Shown here: in pieces, positions 53,349 through 63,026 of the stretch
How positions within the stretch are numbered: position 1 is the first letter of the stretch
Layout: each line of letters opens with the position of its first letter
Assembly: GCF_030409415.1 (NCBI RefSeq)
Contig: NZ_JAUFPW010000036.1
Location: 310,001-374,000, forward strand
Direction: 5' to 3'
DNA from: Pedobacter aquatilis
Lineage (GTDB): Bacteria > Bacteroidota > Bacteroidia > Sphingobacteriales > Sphingobacteriaceae
DNA: 64,000 bases
Notes under the pieces: model-generated
Seen by the model: the letters and a program-made list of their open reading frames with translations, nothing else
What the model was told of the DNA's origin: nothing
Database searches by the model: none
Program-made: the position numbers and the translations under genes

Positions 53349-54983
53349 TTGAAAAGAAAAGATTTCCTCTACTTATCCGGAATGGGTATGGGTGCCTTGT
53401 TGTTGCCCAATCTTTCCGCATTTGGAACACCAATCGACCCGCTGCAAGCCCTTGATGGTGTTGATGTAAAGATTAAAAAAGAACTGGCCGATGTTGCGCT
53501 TAATGCTGCAAAATCAAAAGGCGCCACTTATGCCGATATTCGCATTGGCCGTTACTTAAATCAATTTGTTGCCACCAGAGAAAAACGTGTGCAGGGCGTT
53601 GCAAATACCGAATCTTACGGTGTTGGTATTCGTGTACTCGCTAATGGATGCTGGGGTTTTGCTGCAACAAACAACGTAACTAAAGATGCAATTGCAAAAG
53701 CTGCTGAGCAAGCGGTTGCTGTAGCAAAAGCCAATTCAAAAATTCAGGGCGAACCTGTTCAACTAGCTCCGCAAAAGGGCTTTGGCGAAGTTAGCTGGAA
53801 AACGCCGATAGAAATTAATGCCTTTGAAGTACCTGTTAAGGAAAAAGTAGATTTGCTTTTAAACGTTAACGATGTGGCCATGCAAAATGGTGCAAACTTC
53901 GTAAACTCTGTAATTTTTGCCGTTAATGAGCAAAAGTATTTTGCCTCAACAGATGGTTCTTACATTGATCAGGATGTACACAGAATTTACCCCAACTTTA
54001 ATGTAACCAGAATCGACAGGGCTTCAGGACAATTTAAAACTCGTAACTCCTTAAGCTCACCAATGGGTAAAGGTTACGAGTATATGCATGCTCGCCCGGA
54101 AGATAAAGTTAGTGGCATTGTAACCCGCTACAAAGGCCGTTACGATATGCTTGAAGATGTTAAGGAAGCGGCTCGTGTTGCTTCTGAAAAGATTAAAGCT
54201 AAATCGGTTGAACCGGGTAAATATGATTTGGTTTTAGACCCTTCTCACCTTTGGTTAACCATTCATGAATCTGTTGGTCACCCAACAGAATTAGACCGCG
54301 TTTTGGGTTACGAAGCAAATTATGCAGGCACTAGTTTCCTAACGCTTGATAAATGGGAATCGAAAAAATTCAAATTTGGTAGCGATAAGGTAAATATTGT
54401 TGCTGATAAAACACAAGTTGGCTCTTTAGGTGCTGTTGGTTATGATGATGAAGGTGTAAAATGTAAAAAATGGGATTTAATTAAGGATGGTACCTTGGTA
54501 AGTTACCAAGCCATTCGAGATCAGGCACACATTATTGGCTTAACCGAATCTAATGGTTGCTGCTATTCGCAAGGTTGGGATGACGTTCAATTCCAGCGTA
54601 TGCCAAATGTTTCACTTCAACCAGGTAAAGAAAAACTTTCGGTTGATGATATGATTAAAAATGTTGAAAAAGGCATTTATATTATTGGCGATGGTAGTTT
54701 CTCAATCGATCAGCAACGTTATAACTTCCAGTTTGGCGGACAAATTTTCTACGAAATTAAGGAAGGGAAAATTGTGGGCATGTTAAACGATGTGGCTTAT
54801 CAGGCAAATACGCAAGAGTTTTGGAATTCTTGTAATGCAATTTGCGATGAAAGTGATTATCGTTTAGGTGGTTCATTTAACGATGGTAAAGGACAACCAA
54901 GCCAGAGTAGCGCAGTTTCTCACGGAAGCTCAACTACAAGATTTAATGGAGTTAATGTTATTAATACAGCAAGAAAAATATAA
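53349..54983 (+). CDS. TldD-type metalloprotease subunit with Tat-like leader (TldD1)
   Basis: 544 residues, TTG start. The N-terminus KRKDFLYLSGMGMGALLLPNLSAFG resembles a twin-arginine signal (KR variant of RRxFL, hydrophobic h-region, no strong charge after). The TldD core follows, with the zinc motif HESVGH (306-311), then ELDRVLGYEANYAG. TldD/TldE heterodimers degrade unfolded peptides and mature ribosomal peptides in other bacteria and are normally cytosolic. Here the leader suggests export. It sits 2 nt before the tldE-type gene. Confidence 0.87.
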   Translation: MKRKDFLYLSGMGMGALLLPNLSAFGTPIDPLQALDGVDVKIKKELADVALNAAKSKGATYADIRIGRYLNQFVATREKRVQGVANTESYGVGIRVLANGCWGFAATNNVTKDAIAKAAEQAVAVAKANSKIQGEPVQLAPQKGFGEVSWKTPIEINAFEVPVKEKVDLLLNVNDVAMQNGANFVNSVIFAVNEQKYFASTDGSYIDQDVHRIYPNFNVTRIDRASGQFKTRNSLSSPMGKGYEYMHARPEDKVSGIVTRYKGRYDMLEDVKEAARVASEKIKAKSVEPGKYDLVLDPSHLWLTIHESVGHPTELDRVLGYEANYAGTSFLTLDKWESKKFKFGSDKVNIVADKTQVGSLGAVGYDDEGVKCKKWDLIKDGTLVSYQAIRDQAHIIGLTESNGCCYSQGWDDVQFQRMPNVSLQPGKEKLSVDDMIKNVEKGIYIIGDGSFSIDQQRYNFQFGGQIFYEIKEGKIVGMLNDVAYQANTQEFWNSCNAICDESDYRLGGSFNDGKGQPSQSSAVSHGSSTTRFNGVNVINTARKI

Positions 54984-54985
54984 TT

Positions 54986-56302
54986 ATGGCCATATTAAGT
55001 AAAGAAGAAGCCCAGGCGATATTAAAAAAGGTAATCAGTTTCTCTAAAGCCGATTTCTGTGAGGTCAGTTTACGAGGTTCTGATGGTGGAAATATTCGTT
55101 ATGCCCGTAATGCGGTATCAACCGCAGGACAAATAAGCACAATGAGTTTAGGGGTAAGCTCAACCTATGGTAAAAAGACAGGTTCGGCAACCATTAATGA
55201 GTTCGATGATGCATCATTACAAAAAGTTGTAAAACGTGCCGAAGAATTGGCCATGTTGGCACCAGAAAATCCGGAATTCATGCCACTTTTAGGTCCGCAA
55301 ACATTTGCAGAATCTAAAACTTACAATGCAAATACCGCAGCAATGACGCCAGATACAAGGGCTGAAATGGTTGCTAAAAGCTTAAGTGTATCAAAAGCAG
55401 CTGGCTTGGATGCAGCAGGTTTCTTAGAAAACTCGACTAATTTTGGCGCAATAATGAATTCAAAAGGTTTATTCGCATACAATAAAGGTACGGGTGTTTC
55501 TTTTTCAGTAACGGTTAGAAATAAGCAAGGAACAGGTTCTGGCTATGTAGAGCAAGATTTTAACGATTTATCCAAAATGGATACACTTGCTTTGAGTAAA
55601 ATTGCAGCGAGTAAAGCTAATGGCTCGGCTGGCGCAAAAGCAATTGAGCCAGGAAAATATACCGTTATTTTAGAGCCACTTGCGGCAAGCGATATGCTTG
55701 GCAATATGTTCAGAGGATTTGATGCCCGCAGTGCAGATGAAGGCAGAAGTTTCATGAGTAAAAAAGGTGGCGGTACGCGTTTAGGTGAGCAACTTTTCTC
55801 AGAAAATGTAAATATTTATTCCGACCCGTTGAATTCTGAAGTTCCCTCATCTACCTGGAGTGGTGATGGCTTGCCATTGAAAAGAACGCAATGGGTAGAA
55901 AAAGGTGTGGTTAAAAACCTTTCATATTCAAGATACTGGGCAGCTCAAAAAAATGCGCAACCGTTACCTTTCAGCCGTAGTATTGTTATGGAGGGTGGTA
56001 CACAATCTCTTGAAGATTTAATCAAAAGCACAGAAAAAGGCATTTTAGTTACCAGATTCTGGTACATCCGTTCGGTTGATCCACAAACATTATTATTAAC
56101 TGGATTAACACGTGATGGTACTTTTTACATTGAAAACGGTGAGATTAAATTCCCAATTAAAAACTTTAGGTTTAATGAAAGCCCGGTTATTATGCTAAAC
56201 AATGTGGAAGCATTAGGTAAACCTGTGAGAACAGGAAGCGGTTTAATTCCACCAATGAAAATTCGTGATTTTACATTTACATCTTTATCAGATGCGATTT
56301 AA
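54986..56302 (+). CDS. TldE/PmbA-type subunit
   Basis: 438 residues. TldE/PmbA family without a zinc motif, as expected (the non-catalytic partner of TldD). N-terminal SKADFCEVSLRG and GNIRYARNAVSTAG, C-terminal GIEPGKYTVILEPLA-like block and a SRSIVMEGGTQSLEDLI segment. No signal peptide is visible (MAILSKEEAQ), unlike both TldD copies, so it is unclear how the pair would meet if TldD is exported. Confidence 0.85.
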   Translation: MAILSKEEAQAILKKVISFSKADFCEVSLRGSDGGNIRYARNAVSTAGQISTMSLGVSSTYGKKTGSATINEFDDASLQKVVKRAEELAMLAPENPEFMPLLGPQTFAESKTYNANTAAMTPDTRAEMVAKSLSVSKAAGLDAAGFLENSTNFGAIMNSKGLFAYNKGTGVSFSVTVRNKQGTGSGYVEQDFNDLSKMDTLALSKIAASKANGSAGAKAIEPGKYTVILEPLAASDMLGNMFRGFDARSADEGRSFMSKKGGGTRLGEQLFSENVNIYSDPLNSEVPSSTWSGDGLPLKRTQWVEKGVVKNLSYSRYWAAQKNAQPLPFSRSIVMEGGTQSLEDLIKSTEKGILVTRFWYIRSVDPQTLLLTGLTRDGTFYIENGEIKFPIKNFRFNESPVIMLNNVEALGKPVRTGSGLIPPMKIRDFTFTSLSDAI

Positions 56303-56340
56303 TCATATTCTTTAATTCATAGTTACCTAGACTCAGTTCT

Positions 56341-56418
56341 CGTCATTGCGAGACTGGTTCTGAGCGAGTCGAAGCAATCTACTTTCCGTTAAAGATTGCT
56401 TCGTACTTCGCAATGACG
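56341..56418. repeat. Dispersed palindrome, GTCATTGCGAGG family (copy 3, with insertion)
   Basis: Begins CGTCATTGCGAGA, then an 18-nt insertion ACTGGTTCTGAGCGAGTC relative to the other copies, then GAAGCAATCT. The right arm GATTGCTTCGTACTTCGCAATGACG is intact. It lies in the 156-nt spacer between TldE and TldD2. Confidence 0.8.
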
Positions 56419-56458
56419 ACCACCAAAGTAGTGGCTAATTATATTAAAAACACTAAAA

Positions 56459-58099
56459 TTGAGAAGAAGAGATTTTCTATACATGACAGGCGTTGGCGTT
56501 GGGACAACGATGCTTCCGAACCTTTCTGCCTTTGGTAAAATTATTTCTGTAGATGAAGCATTAACGCCTGTTGATGTTGCTTTAAAGAAAAAAATGGCTG
56601 ATGTTGCGCTAAATGCAGCAAAAAGCAAGGGTGCAACTTATGCTGATGTGAGAATTGGCAGGTATTTAAATCAGGTTGTAGCCACTCGCGAAAATCGCGT
56701 AGAAAACATTTCAAACGCAGAATCTTATGGCTTAGGTGTTCGTGTTATTGCAAACGGAGCCTGGGGTTTCGCTGCAACCAATAACCTTGATAACGCAAGC
56801 ATTGCCAAAGCTGCCGAGGCCGCGGTAGCAATTGCCAAAGGTAATTCAAAACTTATGGAAGAACCTGTTCAACTTGCAGCTCAGAAAGGATATGGAGAAG
56901 TAAGTTGGAAAACACCAATAGAAATCAACGCATTTGAAGTACCGATAAAAGACAAAGTCGATTTGCTTTTAAATGTAAATAACGAAGCCCTGAAAGGTGG
57001 TGCCAAATACATTAACTCTAATCTGTTTATGATAAATGAACAGAAGTATTTCGCCTCTACCGATGGTTCTTACATAGACCAGGATATACACCGAATCTGG
57101 CCAACTTTTACCTTAACCAAAACGGATGCAGCAAGTGGTAAATTCGAAACCAGAAATGCTTTAAGCGCACCAATGGGTATGGGATTTGAATACCTAAAAC
57201 CAAAGGATGAAGAAAAAATTAAAGGCGGTCCGGTAACAATGTACAAAAAACGTTATGACATTCTGGAAGATGTTCGTGAGGCAGCAGTTCATGTTGATGA
57301 AAAACTGAAAGCTAAACCAATACCTCCAGGCAAGTACGATTTGGTTTTAGACCCTTCTCACCTATTCTTAACCATACACGAATCTGTTGGACACCCGACT
57401 GAGTTAGACCGTGTTTTAGGTTATGAAGCAAACTACGCCGGAACAAGTTTTCTTACCTTAGATAAATGGGAATCTAAAAAATTTAATTTTGGTAGCAAGG
57501 AAGTAAATATTCTGGCTGATAAAACCGAAACAGGTTCTTTGGGCGCTGTAGGTTATGATGACGAAGGCGTAAAATGTGGAAATTGGGATATCATTAAGGA
57601 TGGAATTTTGGTAAATTACCAAACCATTAGAGACCAGGCACATATTCTAGGCTTGAAAGAATCACAAGGCTGTTGTTATGCAGATAGTTGGGACAGCATA
57701 CAATTTCAAAGAATGCCAAATGTTTCATTAGCACCAGGAAATGCAGCCTTAAGTGCAGCAGATATGGTTAAAAATGTAGAGAAAGGCATTTACATGTTCG
57801 GCAGAAATTCTTATTCTATCGACCAGCAACGTTACAACTTCCAATTCAGTGCGCAATTGGCTTATGAGATTAAGGATGGTAAAATAGTTGGAATGTTTAA
57901 AGATGCTGCCTACCAAGCCAATACTCAAGAGTTTTGGAATTCATGTGTTCAGCGTTGCGATAAAAATGATTATCGTTTAGGCGGAACTTTTTCTGATGGA
58001 AAAGGACAACCCGGACAAGCAAGCGCCGTATCACACGGTAGCCCTACTACACGTTTTAATGGTGTTAATGTAATTAATACCGGCAGAAAGTTAGGGTAA
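56459..58099 (+). CDS. TldD-type metalloprotease subunit with Tat-like leader (TldD2)
   Basis: 546 residues, TTG start. N-terminus RRRDFLYMTGVGVGTTMLPNLSAFG is a better twin-arginine signal than that of TldD1. HESVGH zinc motif at 307-312. The protein is a close paralogue of TldD1 over its whole length (shared WKTPIEINAFEVP, FASTDGSYIDQD, DLVLDPSHL blocks). It follows a spacer with a palindromic repeat and is followed by a strong terminator. Confidence 0.87.
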   Translation: MRRRDFLYMTGVGVGTTMLPNLSAFGKIISVDEALTPVDVALKKKMADVALNAAKSKGATYADVRIGRYLNQVVATRENRVENISNAESYGLGVRVIANGAWGFAATNNLDNASIAKAAEAAVAIAKGNSKLMEEPVQLAAQKGYGEVSWKTPIEINAFEVPIKDKVDLLLNVNNEALKGGAKYINSNLFMINEQKYFASTDGSYIDQDIHRIWPTFTLTKTDAASGKFETRNALSAPMGMGFEYLKPKDEEKIKGGPVTMYKKRYDILEDVREAAVHVDEKLKAKPIPPGKYDLVLDPSHLFLTIHESVGHPTELDRVLGYEANYAGTSFLTLDKWESKKFNFGSKEVNILADKTETGSLGAVGYDDEGVKCGNWDIIKDGILVNYQTIRDQAHILGLKESQGCCYADSWDSIQFQRMPNVSLAPGNAALSAADMVKNVEKGIYMFGRNSYSIDQQRYNFQFSAQLAYEIKDGKIVGMFKDAAYQANTQEFWNSCVQRCDKNDYRLGGTFSDGKGQPGQASAVSHGSPTTRFNGVNVINTGRKLG

Positions 58100-58126
58100 T
58101 TTAAAATTACTTTTTACCTATTGTAC

Positions 58127-58160
58127 AAAAGCCACTCATCAATATGAGTGGCTTTTTTTT
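58127..58160 (+). terminator. Rho-independent terminator after tldD2
   Basis: AAAAGCCACTCAT and ATGAGTGGCTTTT form a 13-bp stem with a 4-nt loop followed by a run of T. It ends the tldD-tldE-tldD transcript. Confidence 0.9.
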
Positions 58161-58224
58161 ATGAAATAATTTTAAGTTTTCATAAAAAATTATAATTTTA
58201 TTAAACAAATCAACAATCATCCCA

Positions 58225-60282
58225 ATGTCTGTTACGGATAGAAGATTATATCTTTTACTGTTTCTTATATTCCTTTCCTGTAAATCATCTAATAACGAGA
58301 CCGCAAAATATAATGCTATTGTTAGTAAATTAGTTGACAGTGCAGAGATATTGTCTGAAAATAACAACCTGAAACCTGCTTTTCGTTTTTTAGACTCCTC
58401 TATCAAAAACCTTCCAAATCAAACAATTGGAGATAAATGGAAAATCTTAAATTTTAAACAAAAAAGATATTACTGGAAAGGACGTTTAAATAAAAATAAT
58501 ACAGATTTGGATACATCTGCTAAATATGCAGATAGCATGATAAATTTGATGAACACAACGGCATCAAAATACGATTACTCTCGAGAATTAGCCAATTCGT
58601 ATTTCTCAAAAGGCGATGTTTTGTTAGAATTGCAAAATTTTCAGGAAGCGTATCAAATGTTTCATAAGGGTAAAATCTTAATGGAAAAAAATTACAATAC
58701 TTGCGAAAATGCCGTTTTCAACAGTCGTTTTGCTGCTTTAAATTATAGTCAGGGCTATTACAGGGAAGCTGCATATTATTTTGTCCAGGAATATAAAAAT
58801 AATAAACAATGTGTTCTTGATAGCAGAAAGTATGGTCAGATTCAAGGTGCATTAAGTAATGCCGGTATATCATATTTAAAAATAAAAATGACCGATAGTG
58901 CGATGGTTTGTTTTAAAGAAGCCTTAAATTTTCTTGATAAGAATGAACATCTTTTCCCACAAAGAAAAAGTTATACAATAAGTACGAAGGGTGTTATTTA
59001 TTCAAATGTTGCAGAAGTTTATCTGGCTAAAGAAGAGTATTTAAATGCTGAAGGTTATTTCAAAAAAAGTATTGAAATCAATAAAAGCAATAGTTCAGAG
59101 GTAACTAATGCTCAGGCTGCCGCAATAAAATTAGCTAAATTATATCTAGCAACAGGAAAGTACAAGGATGTTAAATCGACAATATCATTTTTAGAAAAAT
59201 CAATTGATTCTATTTCTGATTTTGACAATCGGCTTCATTTCGCTAAGCTTAAAATTGATTATTTTAACCAAATTGGAAACTATAACCAGGCTAACCTAAT
59301 GTTGCCTTCATATTTAATTTTAAAAAATAAGCATGAAGAAGAAAGTAACGAGAGAACAAAAATAGATGTGCGTAAACAATTCTATAATCTACAGAAAGAC
59401 TATGAACTCAATCTTTTAAAAAAAGAAAATCAACTAAGGTCTCTATATATATTGCTTATTGGCATTTTTTCTATAATGCTATTTGTTTTATTGTATCAAA
59501 TTTGGCGAAATTGGCAAAATTCCAAGAGAAATAATAAATCGTTAAATGCATTAAATAAACAAATTACTGAACAAAATTTTGGTTTACAGGAGGCAATTTT
59601 GGCATTTGAGCAGAGCGAGCAGGAAAATAAAAAAATAATGAAAATTATTGCACATGATTTAAGAAGTCCACTGGGAGCAATTGCAAGCCTCTCAGGGTTA
59701 TTAATTAATGAAGATGAATTCCCTGAAAAAGACAAACACGCAGTCCGCTTAATAAAATCATCAGCTACTGATTCAATTAAATTAATTAACGACCTTTTAA
59801 ATAAAGAAGGAGCTGAAAATCATGTAATTAAGGAATCAGTAGAACTTCACTCACTTTTAAAATACTGCATTAGCATATCTAAATATAAAATTGAAGAAAA
59901 ACTTCAAAAGATTAGCTTAGTTTGCGATCCGGTGGTGATAAAAATTAACCGTGAAAAAATTTGGCGTGTGATTAGTAATCTGATAAACAATGCAATTAAG
60001 TTTAGCGATAAAAATAGTTTGATCAATATCTTGGCAAAGCAAAATAATCATTCTGTTATCATTTCTGTTAGCGATAATGGGATTGGTATTCCTGAGCATA
60101 TGCGAACAAATATTTTTAGCTCAAGCGTAGAAATTCAACGAGAAGGTACAATGGGTGAAAAATCTTATGGCTTGGGCTTATTTATATCCAAACAAATTAT
60201 TGAGGCCCACGGCGGCAAGATTTGGTTTGAAAGCGCCCCAAATATCGGAACAATATTTTATGTTGAGCTGCCTGTAGATTAA
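58225..60282 (+). CDS. Lipoprotein-type TPR histidine kinase
   Basis: 685 residues. Leader MSVTDRRLYLLLFLIFLSCK with lipobox FLSC (Cys19), so the N-terminus may be lipid-anchored outside the cytoplasm. About 30-370 are TPR-like helices. A transmembrane helix (about 409-429) leads to a coiled coil, HisKA (IIAHDLRSPLGA) and HATPase (NLINNAIKFSDKN, DNGIGI, GLGLFISK, GGKIWFES). Such TPR kinases are common in Bacteroidota. No response regulator is next to it. Confidence 0.88.
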   Translation: MSVTDRRLYLLLFLIFLSCKSSNNETAKYNAIVSKLVDSAEILSENNNLKPAFRFLDSSIKNLPNQTIGDKWKILNFKQKRYYWKGRLNKNNTDLDTSAKYADSMINLMNTTASKYDYSRELANSYFSKGDVLLELQNFQEAYQMFHKGKILMEKNYNTCENAVFNSRFAALNYSQGYYREAAYYFVQEYKNNKQCVLDSRKYGQIQGALSNAGISYLKIKMTDSAMVCFKEALNFLDKNEHLFPQRKSYTISTKGVIYSNVAEVYLAKEEYLNAEGYFKKSIEINKSNSSEVTNAQAAAIKLAKLYLATGKYKDVKSTISFLEKSIDSISDFDNRLHFAKLKIDYFNQIGNYNQANLMLPSYLILKNKHEEESNERTKIDVRKQFYNLQKDYELNLLKKENQLRSLYILLIGIFSIMLFVLLYQIWRNWQNSKRNNKSLNALNKQITEQNFGLQEAILAFEQSEQENKKIMKIIAHDLRSPLGAIASLSGLLINEDEFPEKDKHAVRLIKSSATDSIKLINDLLNKEGAENHVIKESVELHSLLKYCISISKYKIEEKLQKISLVCDPVVIKINREKIWRVISNLINNAIKFSDKNSLINILAKQNNHSVIISVSDNGIGIPEHMRTNIFSSSVEIQREGTMGEKSYGLGLFISKQIIEAHGGKIWFESAPNIGTIFYVELPVD

Positions 60283-61173
60283 CTACTCAACTCCCATTGC
60301 ACTCGTTACAATCGAATACAGAGATTTTGAAGCTGTAATAAACAAAATATTTCGATTTTTCCCCCCAAAACAAATATTGCCACACCAACTTTCGGGTACA
60401 TTAATGTGCCCGATTTTTTCACCTTGCGGATTGTAAATATCAACCCCTTTACCAGTAATGTAAATATTTCCACTGCTATCTAAGGTCATTCCATCAGAAC
60501 CTTGTCTAAACATTAACTTTCGATTGCTCAACGAACCATCAGTATTAATTTCGTAGCGATAAGTAACATCAGCAACCCTATCCGCAACATATAAAAACTT
60601 TCCATCCGGAGTACCTATGATTCCATTTGGTCTTGCAAAACCATCTGCTACCAGAATGGCCTTTTTACTTCCCTTTGGAATATAATAAACTTTTTCTCCA
60701 TCAAGTTGAGATGCTTTTCTCGTCCAATAACTTCGTTGGTAGTAAGGATCTGTAAAATAAATTCCACCTTTTAAATCTAACCAAATATCATTCGGACCAT
60801 TTACCTTTTTACCATTCAAATCGGTGAAAAGCACTTTTACTTTTTTGTTTTTATCGATTGACCAGATTTGGTTGTTTTCATCAGCACAAACAATCAAAGT
60901 ACCATTTTTATCAAAGTATGTTCCGTTCGCACGCCCAGATTTCTCCATAAATAAACTTAGCTTTCCATTGATATCATACTTCCAAATTTTATCGTTTGGC
61001 TGGTCTGTAAAAAAAATATTGCCTTCCTTATCAACAGATGCTCCTTCTGTAAATTCAAACTGGGATGATATAAGTTTTAAACTATCCTGAACAAAAATGG
61101 GATTGGCTGATTGGGCATAAGATGAAATTGCATAAACGGACACTATGAAGGAAAATAGCATATACTTTTTCAT
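60283..61173 (-). CDS. SMP-30/gluconolactonase-like exported protein
   Basis: 296 residues. Signal peptide ending SSYAQ (about 21). Six-bladed beta-propeller with repeated W/G-containing strands: FTEGASVDKEGNIFFTDQP, NGPNDIWLDLKGGIYFTDP, RPNGIIGTPDGKFLYVADR. Family members hydrolyse gluconolactones or related sugars with a divalent metal; the substrate here is unknown. Its stop codon abuts the stop of the kinase gene with no spacer (convergent genes). Confidence 0.88.
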   Translation of the reverse strand: MKKYMLFSFIVSVYAISSYAQSANPIFVQDSLKLISSQFEFTEGASVDKEGNIFFTDQPNDKIWKYDINGKLSLFMEKSGRANGTYFDKNGTLIVCADENNQIWSIDKNKKVKVLFTDLNGKKVNGPNDIWLDLKGGIYFTDPYYQRSYWTRKASQLDGEKVYYIPKGSKKAILVADGFARPNGIIGTPDGKFLYVADRVADVTYRYEINTDGSLSNRKLMFRQGSDGMTLDSSGNIYITGKGVDIYNPQGEKIGHINVPESWCGNICFGGKNRNILFITASKSLYSIVTSAMGVE

Positions 61174-61265
61174 GGCAGAATATTTGGTTCAGCAATGTGT
61201 AGATTAATCTGTTAGATTGCAAGTAAAATTGTTGTGTAGTGTTTTATCAAGAAAAGGAACGCTAC

Positions 61266-63026
61266 TTAACTTGCTCTTTTCCCTTTTAATAACATATCCA
61301 AAGCATCAGTTAATGTTCCTGCTTTTTGTACTTTGCCTTCATTTACAAAGTATATTTCGTCTGCATTTTCAATTGTATTTAAGCGATGGGCAATAATAAC
61401 AAGTGTTGTTTCTTTAGATAATTTGTTCAGGATGTTGCCGAGAAGCTGTTCAGTAATCGTATCGATGTTAGCTGTTGCTTCATCCAGAATTAATATTTCA
61501 GGATTACGTAAAACAGCACGCATAAAAGCGATTAATTGCTTTTGTCCTAAACTAATTCCATCAGATGCAGACGTAATAGCTGTATTCAATCCTTCATCAA
61601 AAACGTCCAAAATTTCATCCAAACCTGCATTTTTAATGATTTGTTCTAACTCAATATCACTTAAATTTTTAAGTTTACCGTTGCCATAAAGAATATTTTC
61701 CTTAACTGTTCCACTAAATAAAAATGGTTCCTGCAAAATAAAACCAATCTTTTGAGTACGTTTCTCAGCAGAAAACGTTCTAATATCTTTTCCATCAAGT
61801 AAAATACGACCTTTTGTAGCATCGTATAACCGGGCAATTAAAGATGCAGTTGTAGTTTTTCCACCACCTGTCGGTCCTATTAATGCGTAAGTTTTACCTT
61901 TTTCGAAACGTAAATTAATATTGTGGAGAATTTCTTTACTTTCGTCATAAGAAAAGTAAACGTTCTTGAATTCCAGCAATGCATCAGATTTCAAACCAAC
62001 AGAATCTTCAATTTGCTTCAAATCATTATTCATCAGCAAAATTTGCGAAATTCTATCCCAACTTGCCATAGCAACCTGAAAGCTTGTCCAAAGCGCAGCT
62101 AATTGGCGGAGTGGATTATAGAAACTTGTTGTATAGGCAATATAACTCACCAATAATCCTAGTGTAAAACTACCTTTTGAAATTAAGTAAATGCCAAAAA
62201 GTAAAACGATAAGTTGAGCAGCGCTAGAGAAAAGACCATATACCGGTACAAAGATATTATTTGCCAAACCTGCACCAATTGCGGTCTTATAGTTTTCTTG
62301 ATTCGCATCATCGAATTTTTTCCTAAAATAATCTCTTCGGTTAAAAGCGATGATGACTTTAAAATTGTTTAAACTTTCTTGTATCTCGGCACTCATCCCT
62401 CCAACACTTTTTAGATTAACTGCATTTTTTCTTTTTACCCACGGAGAAAAAACTACAGTAAATGCTACAATTAAAATTGCAGGAAATAGTGCTGCTGCAC
62501 CTAATTCTAAATTGATGGAAAGTAAGAAAACACCAGCGCCAATCATGGTTACAATACTTCCAATAAACTGAACTAATGATTGAGAAAAAAACTGATTTAT
62601 TTTGTCTGTATCGTTATTTACTCTTGAAATTAAATCACCTGCCTTATTTTGATTAAAAAAGGAAACTGGTAATTCCTGTAACTTGTTAAAAATGGCGTTA
62701 CGCAAGGTATAAAGCATTCTTTGCGCCACACTACCCATTAATTTTGTTTGCAGATAACCAGTTACCATTGCAACCAGGTATATGCCCAAAAGTATTGCCC
62801 CAAATATTAAAACGCCGTGAAATTGTTTCGTCCGGATGTAAGTATCAATAGTATGGCCAATTAATAACGGGCCAAGTAAAAGCAAACCTGAGTTAAATAA
62901 AATTGCGATTAAAGCCAGCCAGAGGTTCTTCCATTCCGCAGAAATTAATTTAAGCAATCTTTTTAAAGCCTTGTAAGTCGATTGCTTTTCCTGCTGCTGA
63001 CTAAGCTGATTAAGATTGTATTTCAT
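61266..63026 (-). CDS. ABC exporter subunit with canonical ATPase core (heterodimer partner 2)
   Basis: 586 residues from the ATG at 63026 (MKYNLNQL); an in-frame extension of 28 codons lies inside the preceding gene and is rejected. Six transmembrane helices (about 35-310), then an NBD with Walker A GPTGGGKT (384-391), Q-loop LQEP, signature ISLGQKQ (491-497, instead of LSGGQ), Walker B LILDEATA (512-519) with catalytic Glu515 and H-loop His547. The altered signature pairs with the degenerate Walker B and H-loop of the partner encoded upstream. Heterodimeric multidrug or lipid exporter type. Confidence 0.92.
   Translation of the reverse strand: MKYNLNQLSQQQEKQSTYKALKRLLKLISAEWKNLWLALIAILFNSGLLLLGPLLIGHTIDTYIRTKQFHGVLIFGAILLGIYLVAMVTGYLQTKLMGSVAQRMLYTLRNAIFNKLQELPVSFFNQNKAGDLISRVNNDTDKINQFFSQSLVQFIGSIVTMIGAGVFLLSINLELGAAALFPAILIVAFTVVFSPWVKRKNAVNLKSVGGMSAEIQESLNNFKVIIAFNRRDYFRKKFDDANQENYKTAIGAGLANNIFVPVYGLFSSAAQLIVLLFGIYLISKGSFTLGLLVSYIAYTTSFYNPLRQLAALWTSFQVAMASWDRISQILLMNNDLKQIEDSVGLKSDALLEFKNVYFSYDESKEILHNINLRFEKGKTYALIGPTGGGKTTTASLIARLYDATKGRILLDGKDIRTFSAEKRTQKIGFILQEPFLFSGTVKENILYGNGKLKNLSDIELEQIIKNAGLDEILDVFDEGLNTAITSASDGISLGQKQLIAFMRAVLRNPEILILDEATANIDTITEQLLGNILNKLSKETTLVIIAHRLNTIENADEIYFVNEGKVQKAGTLTDALDMLLKGKRAS

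Noticed and set aside
60280..60285. Abutting stops of the convergent kinase and SMP-30 genes as a sign of mis-assembly
   Set aside because: Both proteins have complete C-terminal motifs and zero-gap convergent ends occur in dense genomes.
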